Positions 57,210 through 64,000 of a stretch of DNA of 64,000 bases are shown piece by piece; the first letter of the stretch is position 1; every line of letters starts with the position of its first letter. Position numbers and translations under genes: made by a program. Source of the stretch: Amycolatopsis sp. FBCC-B4732 (GTDB lineage Bacteria > Actinomycetota > Actinomycetes > Mycobacteriales > Pseudonocardiaceae); assembly GCF_023008405.1 (NCBI RefSeq), contig NZ_CP095376.1:8164501-8228500 (forward strand), read 5' to 3'. The notes beneath the pieces were generated by a model that saw only the letters and a program-made list of their open reading frames with translations, was not told where the DNA came from and did no database searches.

Positions 57210-57818
57210 TCAGGCGCGCGCCTTGACGTTGGTGAGCACGGTGTCGGCCACTTGCGGCGCGACGTCGAAGCAATCCTTGCCTTCGGCCGCGGACTTGTCG
57301 CCGAGCGTCAACGCCGTCGAGAACGCCAGCTTGTCGGTCACGCCGACGACGATCACGCAGGCACGCTTGTCCTCGGTGTTCGTGTAGGCGACGGCGGGAA
57401 ATCCTTGGACCGGCTCGAGCTGCTGCCAACGCGCGGCCTTGGGCTTCACGTTCTCGTAAGCCAGCCCGATCCCCTGTTCGGATTGCGTTTGGTAGGTGAC
57501 CGTGATGCCCGCTCCCGATCCTGAGGCACTGCTCCACTGGCACATCGGGCCGAGTTCGGTGTCACTGGGCTTGGCCGGGGTCGACTGTCCGAGGAAGTGG
57601 GCGAGCTGGCTGCCGGTGAGTGCGGTGTCGCACGGACTGCCATCGAGTGCCGTCGCCGGGAGGGGACTCTGGACCGTGGGTACGTCGCTGTTCGCCGAAC
57701 TGGTGCTCGGCGGTGTGGATGTGGTGGTCTCCGGTGCTTTCGGGGTGCCGTTGCACGCGGAGATCAGCAAGCTGCCGGCCATGATCGCGGCCACGGTCGT
57801 GATGGATCGCTTCTTCAT
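57210..57818 (-). CDS. DUF3558-family lipoprotein
   Basis: The 202-residue protein has a lipoprotein signal (AAIMAGSLLISAC, lipobox Cys near residue 22) followed by a Thr/Ser/Pro-rich linker and a compact domain with paired cysteines (GSPCDTALTGSQLAHFLG; GPMCQWSSASG; KRACVIVVGV; KDCFDVAPQVAD). DUF3558 lipoproteins are typical of actinobacteria and often lie next to ESX substrate genes. It overlaps the preceding small gene by 4 nt and ends the leftward ESX accessory set. Surface attachment is expected; function unknown. Confidence 0.85.
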   Translation of the reverse strand: MKKRSITTVAAIMAGSLLISACNGTPKAPETTTSTPPSTSSANSDVPTVQSPLPATALDGSPCDTALTGSQLAHFLGQSTPAKPSDTELGPMCQWSSASGSGAGITVTYQTQSEQGIGLAYENVKPKAARWQQLEPVQGFPAVAYTNTEDKRACVIVVGVTDKLAFSTALTLGDKSAAEGKDCFDVAPQVADTVLTNVKARA

Positions 57819-58216
57819 TCGAGGGCCCCGCTCGTCTTGTTCGTATCCTCTGCCGCTTGCCGGTCGGTCGCCTCGACGATCCCGAGCGCCTTCTGCAGCC
57901 GCTTGATCAACTCGGACAGGTAGTCGTACTGGTAGTCGAGGTGGCCTTGGTAGAAGCGCCCGGCCTCGTTCACACCGTTCGGGCCGACGACGGCGGCGGT
58001 GCTGGCCGGCTCCTGCGCGGGTGGCGTCGCCTGCGACAGCACTTGCGCGGCGTCGCGTTGCTGCTGGATCGAAATCCGCAGGTCCTCCGCGTTCTTGAGC
58101 ATCGCCCGCATATCCGCCGAGCTCATCGCGAACCCCTGCCCGCCGGCCGGCGGCGGTCCCGAACTCGGCATGTCCGTCGCCCAGAAGCCGATCCCGCTGA
58201 AGATCGAGCCCGTCAT
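57815..58216 (-). CDS. Small ESX-locus protein (hypothetical)
   Basis: The 133-residue protein starts MTGSIFSGIGFWATDMPSSG at the ATG 58214-58216, preceded by GGGGGAGG. The N-terminal 30 residues are Gly/Pro-rich; the rest is helical and charged (MRAMLKNAEDLRISIQQQRD and YQYDYLSELIKRLQKALGIV). It resembles a WXG100-size helical hairpin but lacks a Trp-x-Gly turn. It overlaps EspG by 4 nt and the lipoprotein by 4 nt. A role as secreted partner is inferred from context. Confidence 0.75.
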   Translation of the reverse strand: MTGSIFSGIGFWATDMPSSGPPPAGGQGFAMSSADMRAMLKNAEDLRISIQQQRDAAQVLSQATPPAQEPASTAAVVGPNGVNEAGRFYQGHLDYQYDYLSELIKRLQKALGIVEATDRQAAEDTNKTSGALE

Positions 58217-58956
58217 CGTCCTCCCCCTAACCCGTTCAGGGTCGCGTACAGCACCTCGGTCAGCGCACCCCGGGTCCCCGGCTGGAAGCTGACCATCCGC
58301 TCGCGCCCCGGGTACACGTACGTCAGCACCCGCCCGGCCCCGGCCACGTCCACCGCGGTGATCGGCGCGCTGCGCGAACCCCGATTCACGGCGTAGCACT
58401 GGTGCAGCCCCGTCCGCGGCGACGCCATCAGCCGGCGCGCCCACGGCAGCGGGTCACGGCCACGGTCCGAAGTCTGGTCCTCCAGGTCGTACGACTCCTC
58501 CACCGCCCGGCCCGAGAACCGCGCCTCCGGGATCGACACCGCTTCGATGCGGGCGGGTGGCACCGGCGGCAGTACGTCCACCAGCGACTCCGCGAGCCGC
58601 GGCGGTTCGACGACGTCGATCCGGACCGTGTCGTCCTTCCGGATCAGGCGGAGCGCGTCCGGCCCCGAGGCGGAGACGAGCACCGCGCCCGACTCGTCCG
58701 CTTCGATGTCGCCCAGCCACGCCGTGAACTGGTGGGTGCCCCGCGCCAGGACGCGCAGGACGTCACGGAATTCCCGCGTCAACGTGCCGCCTGCCGCGAG
58801 GCGGAGTGACGTCAACACGTCGAGGACGTCCGCGTCGAGGCGCTTGCGGGTTTCGTCGCCGAGCCAGAGGTTGTCCGCGCCGAGGACCGCCGGGGGTGGG
58901 CCGTGGCGTTCCCACTCCCACGCGGTGAGCAGCGCGGCTTTGGGCAGGAAGATCAC
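58213..58956 (-). CDS. EspG-family ESX secretion-associated chaperone
   Basis: EspG proteins bind PE/PPE-type substrates in the cytoplasm before ESX export. The 247-residue protein matches the family pattern: LPKAALLTAWEWERHGPPPA at the start, RVLARGTHQFTAWLGDIEAD in the middle, and a C-terminal YPGRERMVSFQPGTRGALTE region. The GTG at 58956 overlaps the stop of the PPE-like gene by 4 nt, exactly where a dedicated chaperone would be encoded. Confidence 0.82.
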   Translation of the reverse strand: MIFLPKAALLTAWEWERHGPPPAVLGADNLWLGDETRKRLDADVLDVLTSLRLAAGGTLTREFRDVLRVLARGTHQFTAWLGDIEADESGAVLVSASGPDALRLIRKDDTVRIDVVEPPRLAESLVDVLPPVPPARIEAVSIPEARFSGRAVEESYDLEDQTSDRGRDPLPWARRLMASPRTGLHQCYAVNRGSRSAPITAVDVAGAGRVLTYVYPGRERMVSFQPGTRGALTEVLYATLNGLGGGR

Positions 58957-60353
58957 AGCCCGATCACCGGGGGCACGGTCCGCTCGTCGGACCCGCCGAA
59001 GATGCTCTCCGGATCCGCTTCCACCAGGTACGACGCGCGCTGGTGCTCCGCGTCCTCCTCGCCCTTGCCACCCTTCGCGCCCTGGCCCATGCCGCCCATC
59101 CCCGGCGAGCCCGGTTTGCCCGCCGCGCCGCCGCGAAGCCCGCCGGCCGCGCCCGGACGGCCTTCGCCTGGCAGGCCGGCTCCGGTGGCCGAACCCGGAC
59201 CGCGGGCACCCGAGCCCGGGCCGCCGCCCGGCCCGGTGCCGCCGCTCGCGCCGGACGACGAGCCCGGCCCGAACCCGCCGCCACCAGGGCCGAAGCCCGG
59301 CCCGAAGCCGGGACCGAACCCGCCGCCGGGACCCGAACCGGGGCCGAACCCGCCCGGCCCGGTCCCGGGCGGCTGGTAGCCCGGCGGGAACTGCGTCGAC
59401 GGCGGTACGTAACTCTGCGCGCGAACGCTGTCGTCCAGGCCGGACGAGCCCGGTGGCGTGATGTGCCCCGGTGGCGTCACCTGCCCTGGAGGCGTCACCT
59501 GCCCGGGTGGCGGCGCGACCGGCGGGTGGACCGCAGGCGGCGGCTGGACCTGGGCGCCGATCGACCGATCGTGGTCGCCACCGCCAGGCGTCCGCTTGCG
59601 TGGTGGCGGCTCGACCGGCTTCTTCGGGTCCTGCACCGTGAAGTCGCCACCGGTGTACTCGCGGAGCTGGCCGTAGTCGATCGTGCGGGCCGCGGTGTTC
59701 GAGCTGGACTGCTGCGAATACGCGTTGTACCGCTCGACGTTCTCCTGGGCCTTCCGGTTGTACTGGTTGATCTTGTCTTCGGTGTCGGTGTCCCACGGCG
59801 TCGCGACGTCCCAGGCGCTGCGCGTCGGCGGCTGGTCCGTGACGTCCGGGTGCAGCGAGTTCTTCATCTGGTGGAACTGGTCGATCTGCGCCTGGGCCAG
59901 CGTCGAGTTGCGGTCCAGGGTCGTGGACGCCGAGGTCGCCGACGCCGTCAACGGCTGGAGCCGCTCCCGCGCCGCGTCCGACGCGCCGCCCGTCCACGCG
60001 GATTCGAGACCGGACGTCAGTTCCCGCGTGCCCTGCTCGAGCTGACGCTGGTACGTCGACTGGTCGACACCGGCCTGGTGGACCTTCTGCAGCGACTCCG
60101 TGCCGGGTCCGCGCATCACGGCCTGGACCAGCTGGCGGGGCGAAAGGCCCGAAGCCTGCGGGTTCGCCGCCCCGGTCCCGGTCTGCGAGCCGACGTACGC
60201 GCCCGCGATCGCCCCGGGCACCCCGCCCGCGAGCAGGCCGACGCCCGCGCCGGTCAAGACGTTGCCGAGCCGCTCACCACCCGACTGGACGGCGTGCGCG
60301 ATTTCCGACCCGACGTGCTTGGCAGCGTCGAGCATGTCACCGAACAACCCCAC
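58953..60353 (-). CDS. PPE/WXG-like ESX substrate with Gly/Pro-rich tail
   Basis: The 466-residue protein has a helical N-terminal domain (about 1-230), including GVGLLAGGVPGAIAGAYVGS and a Trp-x-Gly turn, LESAWTGGASDAARERLQP. A Pro-rich region (VTPPGQVTPPG repeats, about 275-300) and a Gly/Pro-rich region (about 310-430) follow. It ends ASYLVEADPESIFGG and VPPVIGL, an ending common in actinobacterial ESX substrates. The EspG gene directly downstream is its probable chaperone. A start at ATG 60353 (MGLFGDMLD) was used. Confidence 0.8.
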   Translation of the reverse strand: MGLFGDMLDAAKHVGSEIAHAVQSGGERLGNVLTGAGVGLLAGGVPGAIAGAYVGSQTGTGAANPQASGLSPRQLVQAVMRGPGTESLQKVHQAGVDQSTYQRQLEQGTRELTSGLESAWTGGASDAARERLQPLTASATSASTTLDRNSTLAQAQIDQFHQMKNSLHPDVTDQPPTRSAWDVATPWDTDTEDKINQYNRKAQENVERYNAYSQQSSSNTAARTIDYGQLREYTGGDFTVQDPKKPVEPPPRKRTPGGGDHDRSIGAQVQPPPAVHPPVAPPPGQVTPPGQVTPPGHITPPGSSGLDDSVRAQSYVPPSTQFPPGYQPPGTGPGGFGPGSGPGGGFGPGFGPGFGPGGGGFGPGSSSGASGGTGPGGGPGSGARGPGSATGAGLPGEGRPGAAGGLRGGAAGKPGSPGMGGMGQGAKGGKGEEDAEHQRASYLVEADPESIFGGSDERTVPPVIGL

Positions 60354-60413
60354 CGAACCGCGCTCCCCTCGCGTTCGATCTCCCCTCTTGCGTCACGGAC
60401 GATACCGCACCGG

Positions 60414-60794
60414 TCACCCACCGTGCGAAGAATCGACCAGGTCAGGGGATCGCACCTGCCACCGCGTCAGCGGCCGCAGCAGCCCCAGGCAGACCACGGC
60501 CATGCCGAGCGCGCAGAAGAAGTGCACGATCCACGCCCCGAGCAGCGACGGCCCACCCCACGAACCGGCGGCACCGTCCTCGGTCCAGAAGAACCCGAAC
60601 GTCGCGATCCGGCCGACGAGGTACCAGACCAGCAAGGCGACCGGGAACGACGCCGCGGCCGCGAGCAGCCCACCCGGCCTCGGCTCGGCACCCAGCCACC
60701 GCCGCGCGAGCCGTCGCCGGGCCCGCGGTCCACCCAACCAGGCGGGCAGTGCGAGGAGCGCGTAGATCGCTCGTTTCCAGTCGGAGATGTTCAT
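60414..60794 (-). CDS. Small membrane protein (hypothetical)
   Basis: The 126-residue protein starts MNISDWKRAIYALLALPAWL at ATG 60792-60794. It has an amphipathic basic N-terminal region (residues 20-38) and two clear membrane segments: about 43-65 (GLLAAAASFPVALLVWYLVG) and about 83-105 (LLGAWIVHFFCALGMAVVCL). No family was recognised. It lies between the leftward PPE-like gene and the divergent rightward ESX genes. Confidence 0.65.
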   Translation of the reverse strand: MNISDWKRAIYALLALPAWLGGPRARRRLARRWLGAEPRPGGLLAAAASFPVALLVWYLVGRIATFGFFWTEDGAAGSWGGPSLLGAWIVHFFCALGMAVVCLGLLRPLTRWQVRSPDLVDSSHGG

Positions 60795-60942
60795 GGGTGT
60801 CACGCTATGAGTCGCTGACCAGCACGGACACCGGGTTGACCGCCCCGGGCGGGTGGGGAAAACCGGAAGTCCGCCGAATCTGTCGGACCCGTGTGCCACA
60901 CTCGGTCGCCGTACGGTTACTGACGTGAACGGGGAGGTTCGC

Positions 60943-61461
60943 GTGTCGAATCCTGAGCAACTGGTCGCGGACTTCGAGTCCCGGATGGCGGAGTCACAGC
61001 GCAAGGCCGAGCGGATGGTCGGCGAGATCGAAGCGGTCTCGGTTTCCGAGCGCAGCAAGGACGGCCACATCGGGGTGAAGGTCGACCACGCCGGGAACCT
61101 CGTCGATCTGGAGATCGGCCTGAGCGCGCGCGACAAGCCGGATCTCGCCGAAGAGATCCTCCGCACCGTGAAGGCGGCCCAGAGCAAACTCGCCGCGGCC
61201 GTGCGCGTCGGCGTCACCGACCCGGTCGGGCCCGAGGTGATGTACCAGCTCGTCAGCCGGCTCGAGCGGGCGTTCCCGGCACCCGAACCGGAAGGGTTCG
61301 CCCCACCACCGGCTCCGCCTGGCAACGATGGTGAGCGGTTCGTGCCGGAAGAGGAGCGGCAGGTGGCTCCGGCACCGAAGCCGGCGCCGCGCGCGCCGCG
61401 CCCGTCGTCCGACGACGGTCACGACGACGACTACTTCAGCGACGGCGACTACCTGCGCTGA
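60943..61461 (+). CDS. YbaB/EbfC-family protein of the second ESX locus
   Basis: The 172-residue protein has a YbaB-like core (about 1-110; VADFESRMAESQRKAERMVG, then HIGVKVDHAGNLVDLEIG) and a Pro-rich tail ending in an acidic DDGHDDDYFSDGDYLR. I chose the GTG at 60943 (VSNPEQL) because GGGGAGG lies 5 nt upstream. It is equivalent in position to the YbaB-like gene at 48174-48770. The tail is probably disordered. Confidence 0.83.
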   Translation: MSNPEQLVADFESRMAESQRKAERMVGEIEAVSVSERSKDGHIGVKVDHAGNLVDLEIGLSARDKPDLAEEILRTVKAAQSKLAAAVRVGVTDPVGPEVMYQLVSRLERAFPAPEPEGFAPPPAPPGNDGERFVPEEERQVAPAPKPAPRAPRPSSDDGHDDDYFSDGDYLR

Positions 61462-61484
61462 CGCGCGGCGAGGGAGGGGGAACC

Positions 61485-61799
61485 ATGGCCGGACCAGGCG
61501 GCCCCGGCTTCGCGGTCGACCCGCAGGAGCTGCAGAAGCACCGCGAAAACATCGAGGCGATCACCGACCGGATCGACAAGTGCAAGGAGGCCGCCCGCGC
61601 GACCGAGCACCCCGAAGCGTTCGGCCTGCTCGGAATCCCGCTCGCGGCGATCTGCGCGATCGCGCAGCAGGTGGCGGAGATCGCGATCGAATCGGCGTCG
61701 ACTTCGTCGTACGACCATTCCACGCGCATCCAGCTCTGGCAGCAGATGAAGGAAACCGACGAAGCGGAGTTCAAGGACCTGTTCAAGGTGGAGGACTGA
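61485..61799 (+). CDS. EspC/WXG100-like type VII secretion target
   Basis: The 104-residue protein has the EspC-like N terminus GFAVDPQELQKHRENIEAI and a second helix QQVAEIAIESASTSSYDHST. It lacks a strict Trp-x-Gly but fits the size and helical pattern of excreted ESX proteins. It lies 23 nt after the YbaB-like gene and 3 nt before the next gene. Export by a system encoded elsewhere is inferred. Confidence 0.78.
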   Translation: MAGPGGPGFAVDPQELQKHRENIEAITDRIDKCKEAARATEHPEAFGLLGIPLAAICAIAQQVAEIAIESASTSSYDHSTRIQLWQQMKETDEAEFKDLFKVED

Positions 61800-61802
61800 G
61801 CC

Positions 61803-62960
61803 GTGGCCGACAACCCGTTGATCAAGACGGACGCGGCGGACGACCGCAGCGCGCTCGAAGGCGCCGGCCTGTTCCAGGACTTCTGGGACGCGGGCACCGC
61901 CGTCGCCGACGGCAACTGGACCGAAGGCCTGGTGAACGCGGCGTTCGGGGCAGGGGGGATCGCGGAACTCGTCGCGGATCCGATCGGGACATTGGCTTCG
62001 GCCGCCGTCGGGTGGGCGATGGAGTTCTTCCCGTGGCTGCGGGAGCCGCTCGACTGGCTCACGGGCGATCAGATCGCCCTGGAGAACATGGTCGGAACCT
62101 GGGAGAACGTCGGCAAGGAGCTCGAGAAGATCAGCGCCGACCTCCAGGACACCGTCAAGAAGGACAGCGCCGCCTGGGAAGGCGCCTCGGCGGATGCTTA
62201 TCGCGCCTTCGCCGAAGACCGGGCGGCGACGTACGCCGGCGTGGCGACCGGGGCCAACGCGATCTCGAAGCTGGTCGATATCTGCAAAACGATCTTGAGC
62301 GTCGTGCGCTCGGTCGTGCGTGACCTGATTTCCGAATGCGTCGGGAAGCTCATCAGCATCGCTTGCCGCTATCCCGGTCCGGCCCTGCCGGCGGGCATGG
62401 CCACCGAGGGCACCGCGGAAGCCGTCAAGACCGGCAGCAAGTGCATGGAGTGGATCAAGAAGCTGCTGAAGGCCTTCAAGAAGGCGCAGGAGCTGTTCCA
62501 CCGCATCGGTGACATCTTCCGCCGGGTCAAAGGCGCGCTGAAGCGTGGCGCGGAAAGTTTGCCCGGTCCGCTGAAGAAGGTCGGCGGCCTGATCAAGAAC
62601 GAACCGCGCGACACCCGGACGTTCCTCGACAAGGTTCGCGAGGAACGCCCTGACCGGAAGAACTGGAAGGACATCGTCTCGTCGGACAAGTCGATCGGCG
62701 AGAACCTCAAGGACGTCGGCAAGGAGTTCCGGGACGACGCCCGGAAGGAGTTCGGCGAGAAGTTCGGGGAGAACTTCCGCAAGGACTTGTGGGACGACGC
62801 CAAGAAGGAGTGGGGCAAGGAGTCCCGGAAGAAGAGGGCCGAAGGGATCGACGACTGGACGAGCGGAGACGACGACGAGTCGACGGAGAAACAGACGACC
62901 GTCCAGCCGCCGGTGTTCGAGCAGCCGGGTTCGCAGCGGATTTCGGGTTCGATCGAGTGA
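61803..62960 (+). CDS. WXG100-domain protein with charged C-terminal tail
   Basis: The 385-residue protein has an N-terminal Gly/Ala-rich segment (about 20-80), a WXG100-type domain (about 85-165) with SAAWEGASADAYRAFAEDRA, a hydrophobic stretch with cysteines (VDICKTILSVVRSVVRDLIS, near 160-180), and a very charged Lys/Asp/Arg C-terminal half (about 200-385). It looks like a secreted ESX effector scaffold; no catalytic domain was recognised. A GTG at 61803 starts it. It overlaps the next gene by 4 nt. Confidence 0.78.
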   Translation: MADNPLIKTDAADDRSALEGAGLFQDFWDAGTAVADGNWTEGLVNAAFGAGGIAELVADPIGTLASAAVGWAMEFFPWLREPLDWLTGDQIALENMVGTWENVGKELEKISADLQDTVKKDSAAWEGASADAYRAFAEDRAATYAGVATGANAISKLVDICKTILSVVRSVVRDLISECVGKLISIACRYPGPALPAGMATEGTAEAVKTGSKCMEWIKKLLKAFKKAQELFHRIGDIFRRVKGALKRGAESLPGPLKKVGGLIKNEPRDTRTFLDKVREERPDRKNWKDIVSSDKSIGENLKDVGKEFRDDARKEFGEKFGENFRKDLWDDAKKEWGKESRKKRAEGIDDWTSGDDDESTEKQTTVQPPVFEQPGSQRISGSIE

Positions 62961-64000
62961 CCGCGCCGGACAACGACCGTTTCGTCGTGTCGCGGACAGC
63001 CGGACGGCACTGGGCCCAGGCCGGGGTGCTCCTCGTCATCGGTGCCGGGATCGTCTGGCTGGGCTTGTCGGCGTCCCAGCAAGGCCCGCGCGTGGCCGGC
63101 TGCGTCTTCGGCGGGGGTTTTCTGCTGCTGGGTCTGATTCTGGTCGTGCGCTCGCTGCCCGAACCCGTGGTCAACGAACTGGTTTTCGACGCCTCGGGGA
63201 TCTCGCGCATCGTCGGTGGAGTCGTCTGGGCGGCGCGCTGGGACGAACTGGCAGCCGTCGCCGTTCCGGCCGAGCCGGGGCGTGAACACTCCTTTCGGGT
63301 CGTCCTCGAGCCGGCCGATGCCCGGTTCGCGGAGCGCCATCGTGGACTCACCCCGGTGGGCGGGGGTCAGTGGCTGGTATCCGGGATCACGCTGTCGGCC
63401 GGTGAAGCCGGCCGCGTCCGCGAGATCGCCGGGCTGTTCGTCGGCGTCGCCGAACGGCCGGTCGCCCCGGTGGTGCCCGAGCCATCGCCTCCGCCGGCCC
63501 GGGTGGACCGGTTCGTCCCCACGTCGGCGACCGTGCCCGAGCTGGACCACGTGAGCATCCACGTCAACGGCTGGGACCGCCGGAAGGTGTGGCTCTTCGA
63601 CTTCGCCATGGCCATGCTCGGCATCGGGGCGTATGTGGCAGTCGAGTTCGGGCCGTCCGGCTTCCTGCACACCGTCTGCCGGATTCTGCTGGGCGCGGTC
63701 ATCGTGCTCGTCGGCGTCGTCCACGCCTTCGAGTTCAACAGCCGCAAGCGCGAGCTCCGAGCCGATCTGCGGCTCTCCAACGTGGGCTTCCGGTGGAAGA
63801 CGTTCTACCGGAAGTTCGAGCTGAGCTGGCGCGAAGTCGCCGAACTGCGGCTGCGCACGGACGGCACCCTCGAGTTCCGGCCGGCTGACCTCGACTTTCC
63901 CTTGCGCCACGGCGACGCCGAAAAGTTCGCCCTGAGCGATGGCTGGTATCGCCTGCCACGTCCCTTGAGCTCTGCGGCAACGCGGAAGTTCACCGCGCAC
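62957..64000 (+). CDS. Membrane protein with PH-like domains (partial, continues past window)
   Basis: A frame of at least 348 codons starts at the GTG 62957-62959 (VTAPDNDRFVVSRT) and stays open to the window end. It has hydrophobic segments near residues 25-65 (VLLVIGAGIVWLGLSASQQG, GCVFGGGFLLLGLILVVRSL) and near 215-255 (VWLFDFAMAMLGIGAYVAV and ILLGAVIVLVGVVHAF). Between and after these lie two related soluble blocks, DELAAVAVPAEPG and WREVAELRLRTDG, resembling bacterial PH-like domains. It is translationally coupled to the WXG100-domain gene (GTGA). Confidence 0.7.
   Translation, partial: MTAPDNDRFVVSRTAGRHWAQAGVLLVIGAGIVWLGLSASQQGPRVAGCVFGGGFLLLGLILVVRSLPEPVVNELVFDASGISRIVGGVVWAARWDELAAVAVPAEPGREHSFRVVLEPADARFAERHRGLTPVGGGQWLVSGITLSAGEAGRVREIAGLFVGVAERPVAPVVPEPSPPPARVDRFVPTSATVPELDHVSIHVNGWDRRKVWLFDFAMAMLGIGAYVAVEFGPSGFLHTVCRILLGAVIVLVGVVHAFEFNSRKRELRADLRLSNVGFRWKTFYRKFELSWREVAELRLRTDGTLEFRPADLDFPLRHGDAEKFALSDGWYRLPRPLSSAATRKFTAH

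Overview
The window is the replication-origin region of a high-GC actinomycete, most likely a member of the Pseudonocardiaceae close to Amycolatopsis. The evidence is the gene order around dnaA (recF-gnd-dnaN-oriC-dnaA-rpmH-rnpA-yidD-yidC-jag-rsmG-parA-parB), the mycobacterial-type block cwlM-trxA-trxB-anti-sigma-sigM-murJ-DUF6049-mutT4/pcnA, frequent GTG starts, many 1- and 4-nt gene overlaps, strong third-position GC bias, a DUF3558 lipoprotein and several type VII (ESX)-associated proteins. The species is an inference; no marker gene fixes it.

Layout. 1-12 kb: origin core. oriC (2.9-3.6 kb) lies between dnaN and dnaA and is packed with DnaA-box-like nonamers. Genes on both sides are mostly read away from it. 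Four parS-type sites flank rsmG and parA. 12-27.5 kb: a leftward envelope and redox block with a Ddl-family ATP-grasp ligase, an aminotransferase, CwlM, thioredoxin and its reductase, SigM with an anti-sigma protein, a pseudokinase with an extracytoplasmic domain, MurJ with a ~540-residue disordered extension, a DUF6049 protein and a Nudix hydrolase. A second DnaA-box cluster sits at 15.3 kb. 27.4-31 kb: pcnA, an orphan sensor kinase and a methyltransferase, rightward.

31-48.8 kb is the most unusual part: a tightly packed leftward gene set of about 17.7 kb that looks like one polymorphic-toxin operon. It starts with a YbaB-like protein and a WXG100-like protein. It continues with a 2557-residue protein with a CpnT/WXG100-like N terminus, a long disordered linker and a catalytic tail of ADP-ribosyltransferase (ART), dead papain-like domain, second ART, papain-like glutamine-deamidase-type domain with Cys/His/Asp, and a RelA/SpoT-like domain. 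Next come a small unknown protein overlapping the toxin stop, two large cytoplasmic proteins combining a YezG-like and a degenerate TNT-like domain, and two large proteins combining YrhB/SseB-like domains with ADP-ribosylglycohydrolase (ARH/DraG) domains. One ARH protein keeps both metal-binding motifs; the other has lost them. My inference is that the downstream genes form an immunity set in which the ARH can reverse the ADP-ribosylation made by the toxin. A 15/16 parS-like sequence lies at the start of one of these genes.

48.8-57.2 kb: an MFS transporter, YqgE, an SdpI-like membrane protein with a Cys-rich tail, a secreted phytase-like esterase, leuS behind a Leu-codon leader peptide and a terminator-like hairpin, and an SDR/TetR convergent pair. 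57.2-64 kb: a divergent ESX accessory locus. Leftward are a PPE-like Gly/Pro-rich protein, an EspG-like chaperone, a small protein and a DUF3558 lipoprotein. Rightward are a YbaB-like protein, two ESX-type small or medium proteins and a membrane protein cut by the window end. No ESX core ATPase or channel gene is present, so export of these substrates would rely on a core system encoded elsewhere. No tRNA, rRNA, CRISPR array, transposase or integrase was recognised.
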